From the NCBI GenBank assembly GCA_947462695.1, contig CANHQC010000003.1:1-19474 (forward strand): a stretch of 19,474 nucleotides of DNA. Reading direction: 5' to 3'. Below are positions 7,629 through 15,464 of this stretch, piece by piece. A program made the position numbers and the translations under genes. This stretch comes from Flavobacteriales bacterium (GTDB taxonomy: Bacteria > Bacteroidota > Bacteroidia > Flavobacteriales_D > Crocinitomicaceae). The notes under the pieces are model-generated. The model worked only from the letters and a program-made list of their open reading frames with translations. It did not search any database and was not told the DNA's origin. Position 1 is the first letter of the stretch, and each line of letters begins with the position of its first letter.

Positions 7629-8534
7629 ATGACTAAGTTTTACCTCAATTACCTCGAAGAACTTGAAGCTGAAGCGATTTTTGTTTTAAGGGAAGTTGTA
7701 GCTCAATTTCAACGCCCTGTCATTTTATTTTCAGGTGGAAAAGATTCTATAGTAGTTACTCATCTCGCTAAGAAAGCATTCTTTCCAGCTAAAATTCCAT
7801 TTCCTCTGTTACATGTTGATACGGGACATAATTTTTCTGAAACCATGACTTTCAGGGATCAATTAGTCGCTGAATTGGGACTAGAATTAATTATTGGATC
7901 AGTTCAAGAATCAATAAACCAGGGGAAAGTTCGAGAGGAACAAGGAAAACATGCTTCCCGTAATGAGCTTCAAATAACCACCTTACTGGACACGATCGAA
8001 AGAGAACAAATCGACTGTGCAATTGGCGGCGGACGCAGAGATGAAGAAAAAGCCAGAGCAAAAGAACGTTTTTTTTCTCACCGCGATGATTTCGGTCAAT
8101 GGGACCCAAAGAATCAACGACCTGAGCTATGGAACTTATTTAATGGGAATTACCATAAAGGCGAACATTTCCGTGTATTTCCGATTAGCAATTGGACAGA
8201 AATGGATGTATGGAATTACATTCTTAAAGAAAATATTCAAATCCCAAGTCTCTATTTTGCACATGACCGAGAAGTAGTTTGGCGGAATGAATCATGGATT
8301 CCTGTTTCCGAATTCATTGAGCTCGAAGAAAATGAGAAAGTGGTAACTAAGAAAATACGGTTCCGCACACTTGGTGACATAACCATAACAGGTGGAATTG
8401 AATCAACGGCAGATTCTTTAGAATCAATTGCACTGGAAGTGGCATCGATGCGCCAAACTGAAAGGGGAAATCGCGCAGACGATAAACGTTCAGAAACGTC
8501 TATGGAAGATCGGAAAAAACAAGGGTATTTTTAA
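7629..8534 (+). CDS. cysD: Sulfate adenylyltransferase small subunit CysD
   Basis: ATP-pyrophosphatase subunit of ATP sulfurylase, forming APS from ATP and sulfate with energy from the CysN GTPase. The length of 301 residues matches the family. Seen: PP-loop FSGGKDS (34-40), LLHVDTGHNF, GGGRRDEEKARAKER, FPISNWTEMDVWNYI and the conserved C-terminus SMEDRKKQGYF. The ATG at 7629 is chosen because it gives the usual N-terminus (YLNYLEELEAEAIFVLREV); an in-frame upstream ATG at 7596 lies within the cysC end and would add 11 residues. It is one base downstream of cysC and nine upstream of cysN. Confidence 0.96.
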   Translation: MTKFYLNYLEELEAEAIFVLREVVAQFQRPVILFSGGKDSIVVTHLAKKAFFPAKIPFPLLHVDTGHNFSETMTFRDQLVAELGLELIIGSVQESINQGKVREEQGKHASRNELQITTLLDTIEREQIDCAIGGGRRDEEKARAKERFFSHRDDFGQWDPKNQRPELWNLFNGNYHKGEHFRVFPISNWTEMDVWNYILKENIQIPSLYFAHDREVVWRNESWIPVSEFIELEENEKVVTKKIRFRTLGDITITGGIESTADSLESIALEVASMRQTERGNRADDKRSETSMEDRKKQGYF

Positions 8535-8543
8535 ACTAACGAA

Positions 8544-9800
8544 ATGGAGATTTCAACCAATCAATTGCTTCGATTCACCACTGCTGGCAACGTAGATGAT
8601 GGAAAAAGTACACTTATCGGGAGACTACTGTATGACTCAAAATCCATCTTTGAAGATCAGCTTCAGGCAGTCGCAACTACTAGCAAACGCCGCGGCATTG
8701 ATGGTGTAGACTTAGCACTTTTCACTGACGGTTTAAAAGACGAAAGGGAACAAGGAATTACCATTGATGTGGCTTACCGCTACTTTACCACTCCTAAACG
8801 AAAATTCATTATTGCAGATACGCCTGGTCACATACAATACACGCGAAACATGGTGACTGGCGCATCTACTGCTAATGCCGCAATTGTCCTTATAGACGCA
8901 CGAAAAGGTGTAACCGAACAAACCAGGAGACATTCGTTTATCGCTTCCTTACTTCATATTCCTCATTTAATTGTTTGCGTTAACAAAATGGATCTTGTTG
9001 AATATAACCAAGAAGTGTATGCAAGAATAGTAGAGGAATTCGAAGCGGTTGCGTCAAAATTGGTCATTAAAGACATTCGTTTCATTCCGATTAGCGCATT
9101 GAATGGTGACAATGTGGTCAATACATCCAAGATAATGACATGGTACACCGGAGCTCCTTTATTGGACGAATTGGAAAATCTGCATATTTCGTCTGATTAC
9201 AACAAAATTGACGCCCGTTTCCCCGTTCAAACAATTATTCGCCCGCAATCAACAACGTATCGAGATTTCCGCGGTTATGCTGGTCGATTGATGAGCGGTA
9301 TTTTACGTCCTGGAGACGAAATAACCATTTTACCAAGTGGCTTACAATCCAAAATTAAATCAATTCAACTCCATAATCAGGAGCTTTCGGAAGCGTTCGC
9401 ACCGATGTCAGTTACGGTTACGATTGAAGACGATATTGATGTCAGTAGAGGTGACATGATTGTAAGACGAAATAATTTACCAGAACAAGCACAAAACTTC
9501 GATGCAATGATTTGTTGGCTATCCAGTCAGCCTGCTCAAGTTGGAGGCAAATATAGCATCATGCATACCTCAAATTCAACCAAAGCCATTGTTCAATCTG
9601 TTGTCTATACCATAGACATGGAAACCCTAGAGCGATCAACGGAAAAATTGAATCTAACCATGAATGCAATTGGTAGAATCCGCATTAAAACAGCCAAACC
9701 TCTAATGATTGATGCGTACAGAGACAATCGACACACAGGGAATTTTATATTAATTGATGACGCTACCAATGAAACTGTAGCAGCAGGAATGATAGTATGA
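8544..9800 (+). CDS. cysN: Sulfate adenylyltransferase large subunit CysN (GTPase)
   Basis: EF-Tu-like GTPase subunit whose GTP hydrolysis drives sulfate adenylylation by CysD. GTPase motifs: G1 GNVDDGKS (15-22), G2 GITID (71-75), G3 DTPGH (92-96) and G4 NKMD (147-150), followed by two beta-barrel domains. The 418-residue length fits stand-alone CysN; there is no C-terminal APS kinase fusion as in NodQ-type proteins, consistent with a separate cysC three genes away. The stop overlaps the cysQ start by 4 bases (ATGA), indicating translational coupling. Confidence 0.96.
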   Translation: MEISTNQLLRFTTAGNVDDGKSTLIGRLLYDSKSIFEDQLQAVATTSKRRGIDGVDLALFTDGLKDEREQGITIDVAYRYFTTPKRKFIIADTPGHIQYTRNMVTGASTANAAIVLIDARKGVTEQTRRHSFIASLLHIPHLIVCVNKMDLVEYNQEVYARIVEEFEAVASKLVIKDIRFIPISALNGDNVVNTSKIMTWYTGAPLLDELENLHISSDYNKIDARFPVQTIIRPQSTTYRDFRGYAGRLMSGILRPGDEITILPSGLQSKIKSIQLHNQELSEAFAPMSVTVTIEDDIDVSRGDMIVRRNNLPEQAQNFDAMICWLSSQPAQVGGKYSIMHTSNSTKAIVQSVVYTIDMETLERSTEKLNLTMNAIGRIRIKTAKPLMIDAYRDNRHTGNFILIDDATNETVAAGMIV

Positions 9801-10591
9801 TGAACGACCAACTTATTCAATTAGCTATTTCAACAGCAATAGAGGCCGGAAATGGAATTCTAGAGGTGTACAATTCCGAAGAATTTGGCATTGTATCAAA
9901 AGCTGACGACTCCCCGTTAACAAAGGCAGATATCCTCTCGCATGACATAATAATGAAGGGATTAATTGAAACAGGTATCCCCATTCTATCAGAGGAAGGA
10001 GCATCCATTGACTACGAAGAGCGGAATAAATGGCCTTTGTTATGGATTGTTGATCCAATTGATGGCACTAAAGAATTCATTAAACGTAATGGTGAATTCA
10101 CTGTGAATATTGCGTTAATTGAAAACCAAATCCCCATTCTTGGAATTGTTTATGTACCCGTTTCAGGATTGCTTTTTTGGGGTGCGAAAAATTACGGTTC
10201 ATTTTCATACTTAATATCGAATCAAACACCTCATTTTTCGATAGATCCGAAATACAAACTTCCAAATAAATCAGATCGAAAAATCTACACGGTAGTTGCG
10301 AGCAGATCGCATTTATCGAAAGAAACGGCCGATTTCATCTTGGAAAAAGAAAAAGAATACGGGCAGATTGAAACGCTATCCAAAGGATCTTCCCTAAAGC
10401 TATGTATGGTAGCAGAGGGGTCAGCAGATTGTTACCCGCGATTTGCACCTACAATGGAATGGGACACTGCAGCAGGTCATGGCGTATGCAAATATGCTGG
10501 ATGCACTGTTATGGATTGGGAAACAAAAAAGGAAATGATTTACAACCGAAAAGAACTACTCAACAACTGGTTTTTGGTAGAAAGAAACTAG
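9797..10591 (+). CDS. cysQ: 3'(2'),5'-bisphosphate nucleotidase CysQ
   Basis: Metal-dependent phosphatase of the inositol monophosphatase superfamily that converts PAP (and PAPS) to AMP and phosphate, removing the by-product of PAPS-using reactions. Of 264 residues. Metal ligands are in SEEG (65-68) and VDPIDGTKEF (85-94), with KGSSLK (196-201) and EWDTAAGH (221-228) further on. All motifs are intact. Two ATG codons are in tandem at 9797 and 9800; the first overlaps the cysN stop. As last gene of the operon it fits a PAPS-based pathway. The TAG stop lies in a CTAG shared with the stop of the convergent gene. Confidence 0.95.
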   Translation: MMNDQLIQLAISTAIEAGNGILEVYNSEEFGIVSKADDSPLTKADILSHDIIMKGLIETGIPILSEEGASIDYEERNKWPLLWIVDPIDGTKEFIKRNGEFTVNIALIENQIPILGIVYVPVSGLLFWGAKNYGSFSYLISNQTPHFSIDPKYKLPNKSDRKIYTVVASRSHLSKETADFILEKEKEYGQIETLSKGSSLKLCMVAEGSADCYPRFAPTMEWDTAAGHGVCKYAGCTVMDWETKKEMIYNRKELLNNWFLVERN

Positions 10592-11130
10592 TTCGATAAA
10601 CGGTATTTCTTGAAAAACGCGTCCCAATTCCAAATAAAATTGGACATCACCTCATCCATTCGTTTTAAGAAAAGAGGATTTGGCGCTTGCATTCGCTTAA
10701 AGTATTCATCCTGAAAGTCGTTTAAGCTGTATTTAAAAAATAGCGCTTTTGACATCCCGTAAATCATATTCTTAGATGGGTGATTTACACGACTAATAAA
10801 GGACTGGTAATCACGAATCAATTTGGTGAAATCGGCAACTGACATGTCGTAAATCTTTGCCAGTTTATCAAAAACGAGTTTTTCAACGCGACCTGCTTGC
10901 TCTGGATCAAAGGTGCTTTCTAAAAAAGAAAGGTTTCCAACAACCACAATTAATCCAAATTCTCCATTTTGGTTTTCTGCTATTTCAGGTGAAGACACAA
11001 AAGCCACATCTTCATTTATCATCTGAGCAACTTCTTTAAAACCATTATCCACCGTATCAAATATGGCGTTAATAAAAATATTCGCCACTTGATCGTCAGA
11101 TAATTTTCGTTTCAGAATAGTGCTGAGCAT
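10588..11130 (-). CDS. Hypothetical protein, 180 residues
   Basis: I do not recognise a family. The 180-residue product has no signal peptide or membrane helix. It looks mainly helical with a short strand (FGLIVVVGNLSF, about 58-69) in the N-terminal half and many aromatic residues in the C-terminal half (DEYFKRM, FIWNWDAFFKKYR). Codon use and amino-acid composition look like a real gene, and it fills the space between cysQ and the ATPase gene. The ATG at 11128-11130 is preceded, 30 bases away, by an exact TAnnTTTG element. It converges on cysQ and both stops lie in the same CTAG. Probably a cytoplasmic protein limited to this phylum, but that is a guess. Confidence 0.8.
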   Translation of the reverse strand: MLSTILKRKLSDDQVANIFINAIFDTVDNGFKEVAQMINEDVAFVSSPEIAENQNGEFGLIVVVGNLSFLESTFDPEQAGRVEKLVFDKLAKIYDMSVADFTKLIRDYQSFISRVNHPSKNMIYGMSKALFFKYSLNDFQDEYFKRMQAPNPLFLKRMDEVMSNFIWNWDAFFKKYRLSN

Positions 11131-11160
11131 TGAAAATAGTTTGTTGTTGTTTGCTATTTA

Positions 11161-11168
11161 CAAAAATA
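11161..11168 (-). promoter_or_regulatory. Putative promoter -7 element for the 180-residue hypothetical gene
   Basis: The minus strand reads TATTTTTG, an exact TAnnTTTG match, 30 bases before the ATG at 11130. No clear -33 element. Confidence 0.45.
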
Positions 11169-11206
11169 AAGAAGTGTTCATGCTGTGGGTGATTGGTATT
11201 ACATTG

Positions 11207-11227
11207 GTTATCAACGAAGTTTTCAAC
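11207..11227. repeat. Two direct copies of GTTWTCAAC in the 147-base divergent region
   Basis: GTTATCAAC (11207-11215) is repeated as GTTTTCAAC (11219-11227), start to start 12 bases. The region lies between the hypothetical gene and the P-type ATPase gene, about 50-70 bases before the ATPase ATG. It could be a tandem regulator site; the two copies may also be chance in AT-rich DNA. Confidence 0.25.
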
Positions 11228-11277
11228 AGTTCCATAATTCAAAAAAAACGCCGTAATTTGTAGCAAGAACCTACCCA

Positions 11278-13758
11278 ATGGATTTAGAAAATGGACTGTC
11301 ATCGCAACAAGTTGAAAAACAACGCGAAAAATACGGCTTTAACGAACTAGAAAAAACCAAGAATAAAACTCTTTTTACGATCGTAATTGAGGTATTCAAA
11401 GAGCCCATGTTCCTGTTGCTGCTTGCGTGCGGGGTACTGTATGTCATACTTGGTGATTACCGGGAAGGAATCGTATTATTGTCTACCATTCTCATTATGA
11501 TTGGGATGACAATTTTCCAACATCGAAAAACACAACAAGCCCTTGAAGCCCTTAAACAATTGGCTTCTCCTCGGGCTATGGTTTTGAGAAATAGAGAACA
11601 CATTAGAATACCAGGACGAGAGGTTGTACCTAACGACATCATTATTCTGAACGAAGGCGACCGAATTCCTGCTGATGGCATTCTTATTGACGGTTCTGCT
11701 ATACACGTCGACGAATCTATGTTAACAGGGGAATCCATTCCTGTCATACGCACAAAAACAGAAAATCAAAACGAACTCAAGGCAGCTACATTAGTCACTC
11801 AAGGATCATGCATGATGTTGGTTAACTCAATTGGAAGTTCGACGCAATTCGGGAAAATAGGGCAATCGCTCGGTAAGATTCAAGAAGAAACGACTCCGCT
11901 ACAAAAAGAGATGGCTGTTTTTATTCGGCAAATCGGGATCATTGGTTTGCTGCTGTGTTTGTCAGTCATGGTGCTCTTTTACTTTACACGTGGTGACATT
12001 ATTTCGTCTATTCTTTCAGGTTTATCAGCTGCAATGGCCATATTACCGGAGGAATTCCCACTGGTACTAACTGTTTTTCTGGCATTAGGCGCATGGCGTA
12101 TGTCAAAGAAAAATGTGCTAACCCGAAAATCGTCTGCAATTGAAACATTAGGTTCATCAACAGTGCTTTGCAGTGATAAAACAGGGACGATCACTCAAAA
12201 CAAAATGCACGTCGAAGCCGTTTGGCATAATGGAAAATGGGCTGGCATTGAAGAAGCCATTATCGAATTTAAGCATGCACTCACGATTGGTCGGTTAGCA
12301 ACCACTTCAACGGGAAATGACCCCATGGATCTCGCCGTAATTCGCGCTACTAATGACCTTACTGATGATAAAACGATGTATTCATGCCTAAAAACACTGC
12401 CGTTTTCTCATCAATATATGGCGGTGACGTCATTTTATCAACTACCAGATGGTAAGGTTCTCATTGCCTCAAAAGGTGCTCCTGAACAAATTTTTAATCA
12501 ATGCAAGCTCGATTCAGTAAGTCGAAGCAAGCTGGCTTCAATCCTGGAAGAAAAAGCAGCTGAAGGTTACCGGATTATTGCTCTCGCCTCTGCGCGAATT
12601 GAGGAATCCGAAATCTCGAAAGAGCTAACTCATATCCCATTTACTTTTGAAGGTTTTCTTGCCCTTGCCGATCCCATTCGACCTGAAGTCCCCGAAGCCA
12701 TAACTCAATGCCTTTCGGCGGGTGTAAAGGTCATCATGATAACTGGTGATTTTCCTGAAACCGCTCGTTCTATTGGTAAGCAAATTGGCCTTGCCACCTC
12801 AACGATCATTACAGGAGACGAACTGAATACAATGAATGACATGGAATTACGCAGTAAACTATCTTCTACCTCCATCCTTGCGCGCATCAAACCTGACCAA
12901 AAACTGCGGATCGTTGAAGCATTAAAGGAAAATGGTGAAATTGTTGCTATGACCGGTGATGGTGTTAATGATGCACCTGCTTTAAAAGCAGCTCATATAG
13001 GTATTGCTATGGGACAAAAAGGAACAGATGTCGCGCGAGAAGCCTCTTCAATCGTCCTTCTTGACGATAATTTCAGTTCTATTGTTTCAGCTATTCGGAT
13101 GGGAAGAAAACTATTTGACAACTTGCAAAAAGCCATGTCATATATCATTGCTGTCCATATACCAATCATTGGATTGACATTATTACCCGCATTTATTCCT
13201 GCCCTACCAGTATTTCTTCTTCCCTTGCATATTGTCTTTATGGAACTGATCATTGACCCTGTTTGCTCAGTGGTATTCGAATCGGAGGAAGAAGAGGAAG
13301 GCATAATGGATCGGCCACCTAGAAATCCAGCGCATCGTTTCTTTGGTATGAATGCCATATTGCGCAGCTCATTACACGGCTTCTTTCTTTTTGCAATGGT
13401 CTTTTGTGTCTATTTTATCTCGCTAAAAGAAGGTCATACGGAGGAGGAATGCAGAGCAATCACCTTTTCTGCCTTGATCATAGGCAACATTACGCTCATT
13501 ATCTCTAAATTATCAAGAACCAAGTTCTTTTATGCCACGTTATTTAGCCATAACTGGCGAATGAAACTGCTGATTTCTACAGCACTTATTGCGATAGTAA
13601 TTATTCTCAACACGCCATCAATCGCCCAACTATTTAGCATGAGATCTCCTGGATGGAGTCATTTAATTATCTCGCTGATTGGGGGAATTAGTTTACTTCT
13701 TGTCTTGGAAATTGGAAAGAAATTTTTTACCTACTTCAGTCCTGTAAAAGTTCGATAA
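11278..13758 (+). CDS. P-type cation-transporting ATPase of uncertain metal specificity
   Basis: ATP-driven inner-membrane cation pump of 826 residues with the complete P-type machinery. A cation-ATPase N-terminal segment (GLSSQQVEKQREKYGFNEL) leads to the actuator motif TGES (150-153). Then come the phosphorylated Asp300 in DKTGT, the nucleotide-binding KGAPE (399-403), MITGD (487-491) and the hinge TGDGVNDAP (559-567). About ten membrane helices fit the type II (Ca2+/Na+/H+) topology, and no N-terminal metal-binding domain is present. The helix-4 motif is PEEFP (257-261) rather than PEGLP. The helix-6 motif is ELIID (656-660), and helix 5 has His627 where Ca2+ pumps have Asn. Ca2+ specificity is therefore unsafe to assume. 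A GTAATTTG sequence 17 bases before the ATG resembles a -7 element. Its 3' end overlaps the convergent phosphatase gene by 23 bases. Confidence 0.93.
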   Translation: MDLENGLSSQQVEKQREKYGFNELEKTKNKTLFTIVIEVFKEPMFLLLLACGVLYVILGDYREGIVLLSTILIMIGMTIFQHRKTQQALEALKQLASPRAMVLRNREHIRIPGREVVPNDIIILNEGDRIPADGILIDGSAIHVDESMLTGESIPVIRTKTENQNELKAATLVTQGSCMMLVNSIGSSTQFGKIGQSLGKIQEETTPLQKEMAVFIRQIGIIGLLLCLSVMVLFYFTRGDIISSILSGLSAAMAILPEEFPLVLTVFLALGAWRMSKKNVLTRKSSAIETLGSSTVLCSDKTGTITQNKMHVEAVWHNGKWAGIEEAIIEFKHALTIGRLATTSTGNDPMDLAVIRATNDLTDDKTMYSCLKTLPFSHQYMAVTSFYQLPDGKVLIASKGAPEQIFNQCKLDSVSRSKLASILEEKAAEGYRIIALASARIEESEISKELTHIPFTFEGFLALADPIRPEVPEAITQCLSAGVKVIMITGDFPETARSIGKQIGLATSTIITGDELNTMNDMELRSKLSSTSILARIKPDQKLRIVEALKENGEIVAMTGDGVNDAPALKAAHIGIAMGQKGTDVAREASSIVLLDDNFSSIVSAIRMGRKLFDNLQKAMSYIIAVHIPIIGLTLLPAFIPALPVFLLPLHIVFMELIIDPVCSVVFESEEEEEGIMDRPPRNPAHRFFGMNAILRSSLHGFFLFAMVFCVYFISLKEGHTEEECRAITFSALIIGNITLIISKLSRTKFFYATLFSHNWRMKLLISTALIAIVIILNTPSIAQLFSMRSPGWSHLIISLIGGISLLLVLEIGKKFFTYFSPVKVR

Positions 13759-15373
13759 TTGGTTGGCCAGTCATCGAACCGTTTCGCTGAATAAAAAAGA
13801 GTTGGCTCAATGTAGCAGCGATATCAGTAATTTCAACTCTACGGTGAATGGACTGTGGCTTGATTTGTTTTCCATACCACAATAAAGGAACTTGCGTATC
13901 GTAATTAAATGCCGAACCATGACTTGTGCCTCTTTTGGACGATTCTGATTCAACAGATTTTGGTAAATACCCTGATTCGAGAATAAAAATCACATCGCCA
14001 CTTCTTTTGTAATCATACCCGTTTTTAATCATGTCTTTCCATTCTTCATCCACTGAAAATGACAATAGCTCATCGGCAGTGTAAACCGCTTTTACACCAT
14101 CCCAATTGCGAATTACATCTGCAACAAACAATTGAACTTCTCTTGGGAATATGCCAAGTGAGTCCATTTTTGGTCGGTCAAGGTAAATATTCAGGTTATC
14201 CTCTCCTATAAATAAATCTGCACCGAAGGCTTGCGAAATAGACTTACGCAGACTATTTAGTCGGTCGTTCAAGTAAAAATATCCTCCCGGTAATTTTTGA
14301 TCTACAAGGTGCTGCGGAACAGGCACAACTGCATGATCCGCTGTTACGAAGAAAACGTAATCCTTTTTGCCAATTTCTTTATCGAGGTAATTTAGCATAC
14401 GTTCAATCTCTAAATCTAACCGCAAATAAACATCCTCGATTTCAACAGAATAAGGACCAAATGCATGCCCAACTATATCTGGTGTTGAAAAACTCACACA
14501 CAACATGTCGGTTTGATTGTCTTGACCAAGGTTTTCAGCTGTAATCGATCGCAAAGCAAAATCTGCCAAGTACGTATTCGAAAATGGCGTAACGGTAAAC
14601 AATTCAAACGGGCTCACAACCTTGCTCATTTCCTTTAAATTGTATGGAAACGTTGGAGATGTTTTCCCACCAATACGTTGCTCATATGGTGAGTTATCGG
14701 GCTGACTCTCTGTATACTGTTCAATTGGAAGAAGTGGTTCCCAAGTCTTCTCCATTGACGATTTAACGTAGTTTGTTTCATTAAACTGCTTAACCCAACT
14801 CGGTAAATCAGGCTTAAAAAAAGAACTTGTAATAAATTGACCAGATGAATAATCGTACCAATAAGAACCATCACTCAAATGTCCCCCGGGAAGAATTGCC
14901 CCCCGGTCTTTGATCGACATCGAAATTACTTTCGCTGTTGGATAGGTCATTTTTAATTGATCTGTAACCGTATGTGTCTTCAAAAAATGTGGCGAACATT
15001 GACCTCCGGTAGAGGTTGAACCAACTGTTTTCATCTGATCGTCTTGAACACAATTGACCGAAGCACCACTTACCCGATCAATCCAATCATTTGCTACAAT
15101 ACCGTGATTTGCAGGAGTTGTACCGGTGTAAATAGACGCATGTCCAGGTCCTGTATATGTTGGCACATAGTTGTAATGTGTATTTCGGCAATTAGCGCCA
15201 TTTTTCATCAACCGTTTAAACCCACCTTTAGAGAATTTATCAGCATAACGGTAGAGGTAATCGTAACACATTTGATCAACAACAATTCCAACTACAAGTT
15301 TGGGCGATTGTTGCTGCTGAGCTGTAGCATTCAATGCAACAATTGAAGCTAAAAGAAAAAGTATACTTTTCAT
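13736..15373 (-). CDS. pafA: Secreted PafA-like alkaline phosphatase
   Basis: Periplasmic or surface phosphomonoesterase releasing phosphate from organic phosphate esters. The 545-residue product starts with a signal peptide (MKSILFLLASIVALNATA, then QQQQ), which is why the ATG at 15371-15373 is chosen over one 33 bases upstream. The spacing of active-site residues matches Elizabethkingia PafA: Asp33, nucleophile Thr74 in YTGPGHASIYTG, Asn95, the Lys155/Arg157 pair in SIKDRGA, Asp299/His303 in STPDIVGHAFGP, Asp346/His347 in TADHA, and His485 in TSHGS. The Lys/Arg pair is associated with monoesterase preference in PafA. In this phylum PafA is known as a phosphate-irrepressible enzyme. An exact TATTTTTG -7 element lies 20 bases upstream. 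Confidence 0.92.
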   Translation of the reverse strand: MKSILFLLASIVALNATAQQQQSPKLVVGIVVDQMCYDYLYRYADKFSKGGFKRLMKNGANCRNTHYNYVPTYTGPGHASIYTGTTPANHGIVANDWIDRVSGASVNCVQDDQMKTVGSTSTGGQCSPHFLKTHTVTDQLKMTYPTAKVISMSIKDRGAILPGGHLSDGSYWYDYSSGQFITSSFFKPDLPSWVKQFNETNYVKSSMEKTWEPLLPIEQYTESQPDNSPYEQRIGGKTSPTFPYNLKEMSKVVSPFELFTVTPFSNTYLADFALRSITAENLGQDNQTDMLCVSFSTPDIVGHAFGPYSVEIEDVYLRLDLEIERMLNYLDKEIGKKDYVFFVTADHAVVPVPQHLVDQKLPGGYFYLNDRLNSLRKSISQAFGADLFIGEDNLNIYLDRPKMDSLGIFPREVQLFVADVIRNWDGVKAVYTADELLSFSVDEEWKDMIKNGYDYKRSGDVIFILESGYLPKSVESESSKRGTSHGSAFNYDTQVPLLWYGKQIKPQSIHRRVEITDIAATLSQLFFIQRNGSMTGQPIIELLQD

Positions 15374-15393
15374 GTTGTTTATGGTCGTTCGTT

Positions 15394-15401
15394 CAAAAAT
15401 A
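15394..15401 (-). promoter_or_regulatory. Putative phosphatase gene promoter -7 element
   Basis: The minus strand reads TATTTTTG, an exact TAnnTTTG match, 20 bases before the signal-peptide ATG at 15373. This position supports that start over the upstream in-frame ATG at 15404-15406, which would lie above the -7 element. Confidence 0.5.
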
Positions 15402-15423
15402 AGCAATCTCTAATTAGCCTTGT

Positions 15424-15434
15424 TGGTTGAACCA
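15424..15434. promoter_or_regulatory. Small palindrome between the divergent pafA and miaE promoters
   Basis: TGGTTGAACCA has 5-base arms around a central G. It lies between the two -7 elements (15394-15401 minus, 15436-15443 plus). Could be an operator for either gene; it is short enough to be chance. Confidence 0.2.
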
Positions 15435-15435
15435 T

Positions 15436-15443
15436 TAACTTTG
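15436..15443 (+). promoter_or_regulatory. Putative miaE promoter -7 element
   Basis: TAACTTTG is an exact TAnnTTTG match, 21 bases before the ATG at 15465. No TTTG -33 element at the expected spacing; TTG at 15423-15425 is too close. Confidence 0.5.
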
Positions 15444-15464
15444 TGAAAACAAAAGAAGCTTTTT

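Noticed and set aside
12993..13358. 121-residue minus-strand open frame, and others at 11457-11753, 15044-15346, 17349-17654 and 17698-17991
   Set aside because: All are antisense within well-recognised conserved genes and show no family features.
15374..15406. 11-residue N-terminal extension of the phosphatase
   Set aside because: It would precede the signal peptide with charged residues and lie across the probable -7 element.
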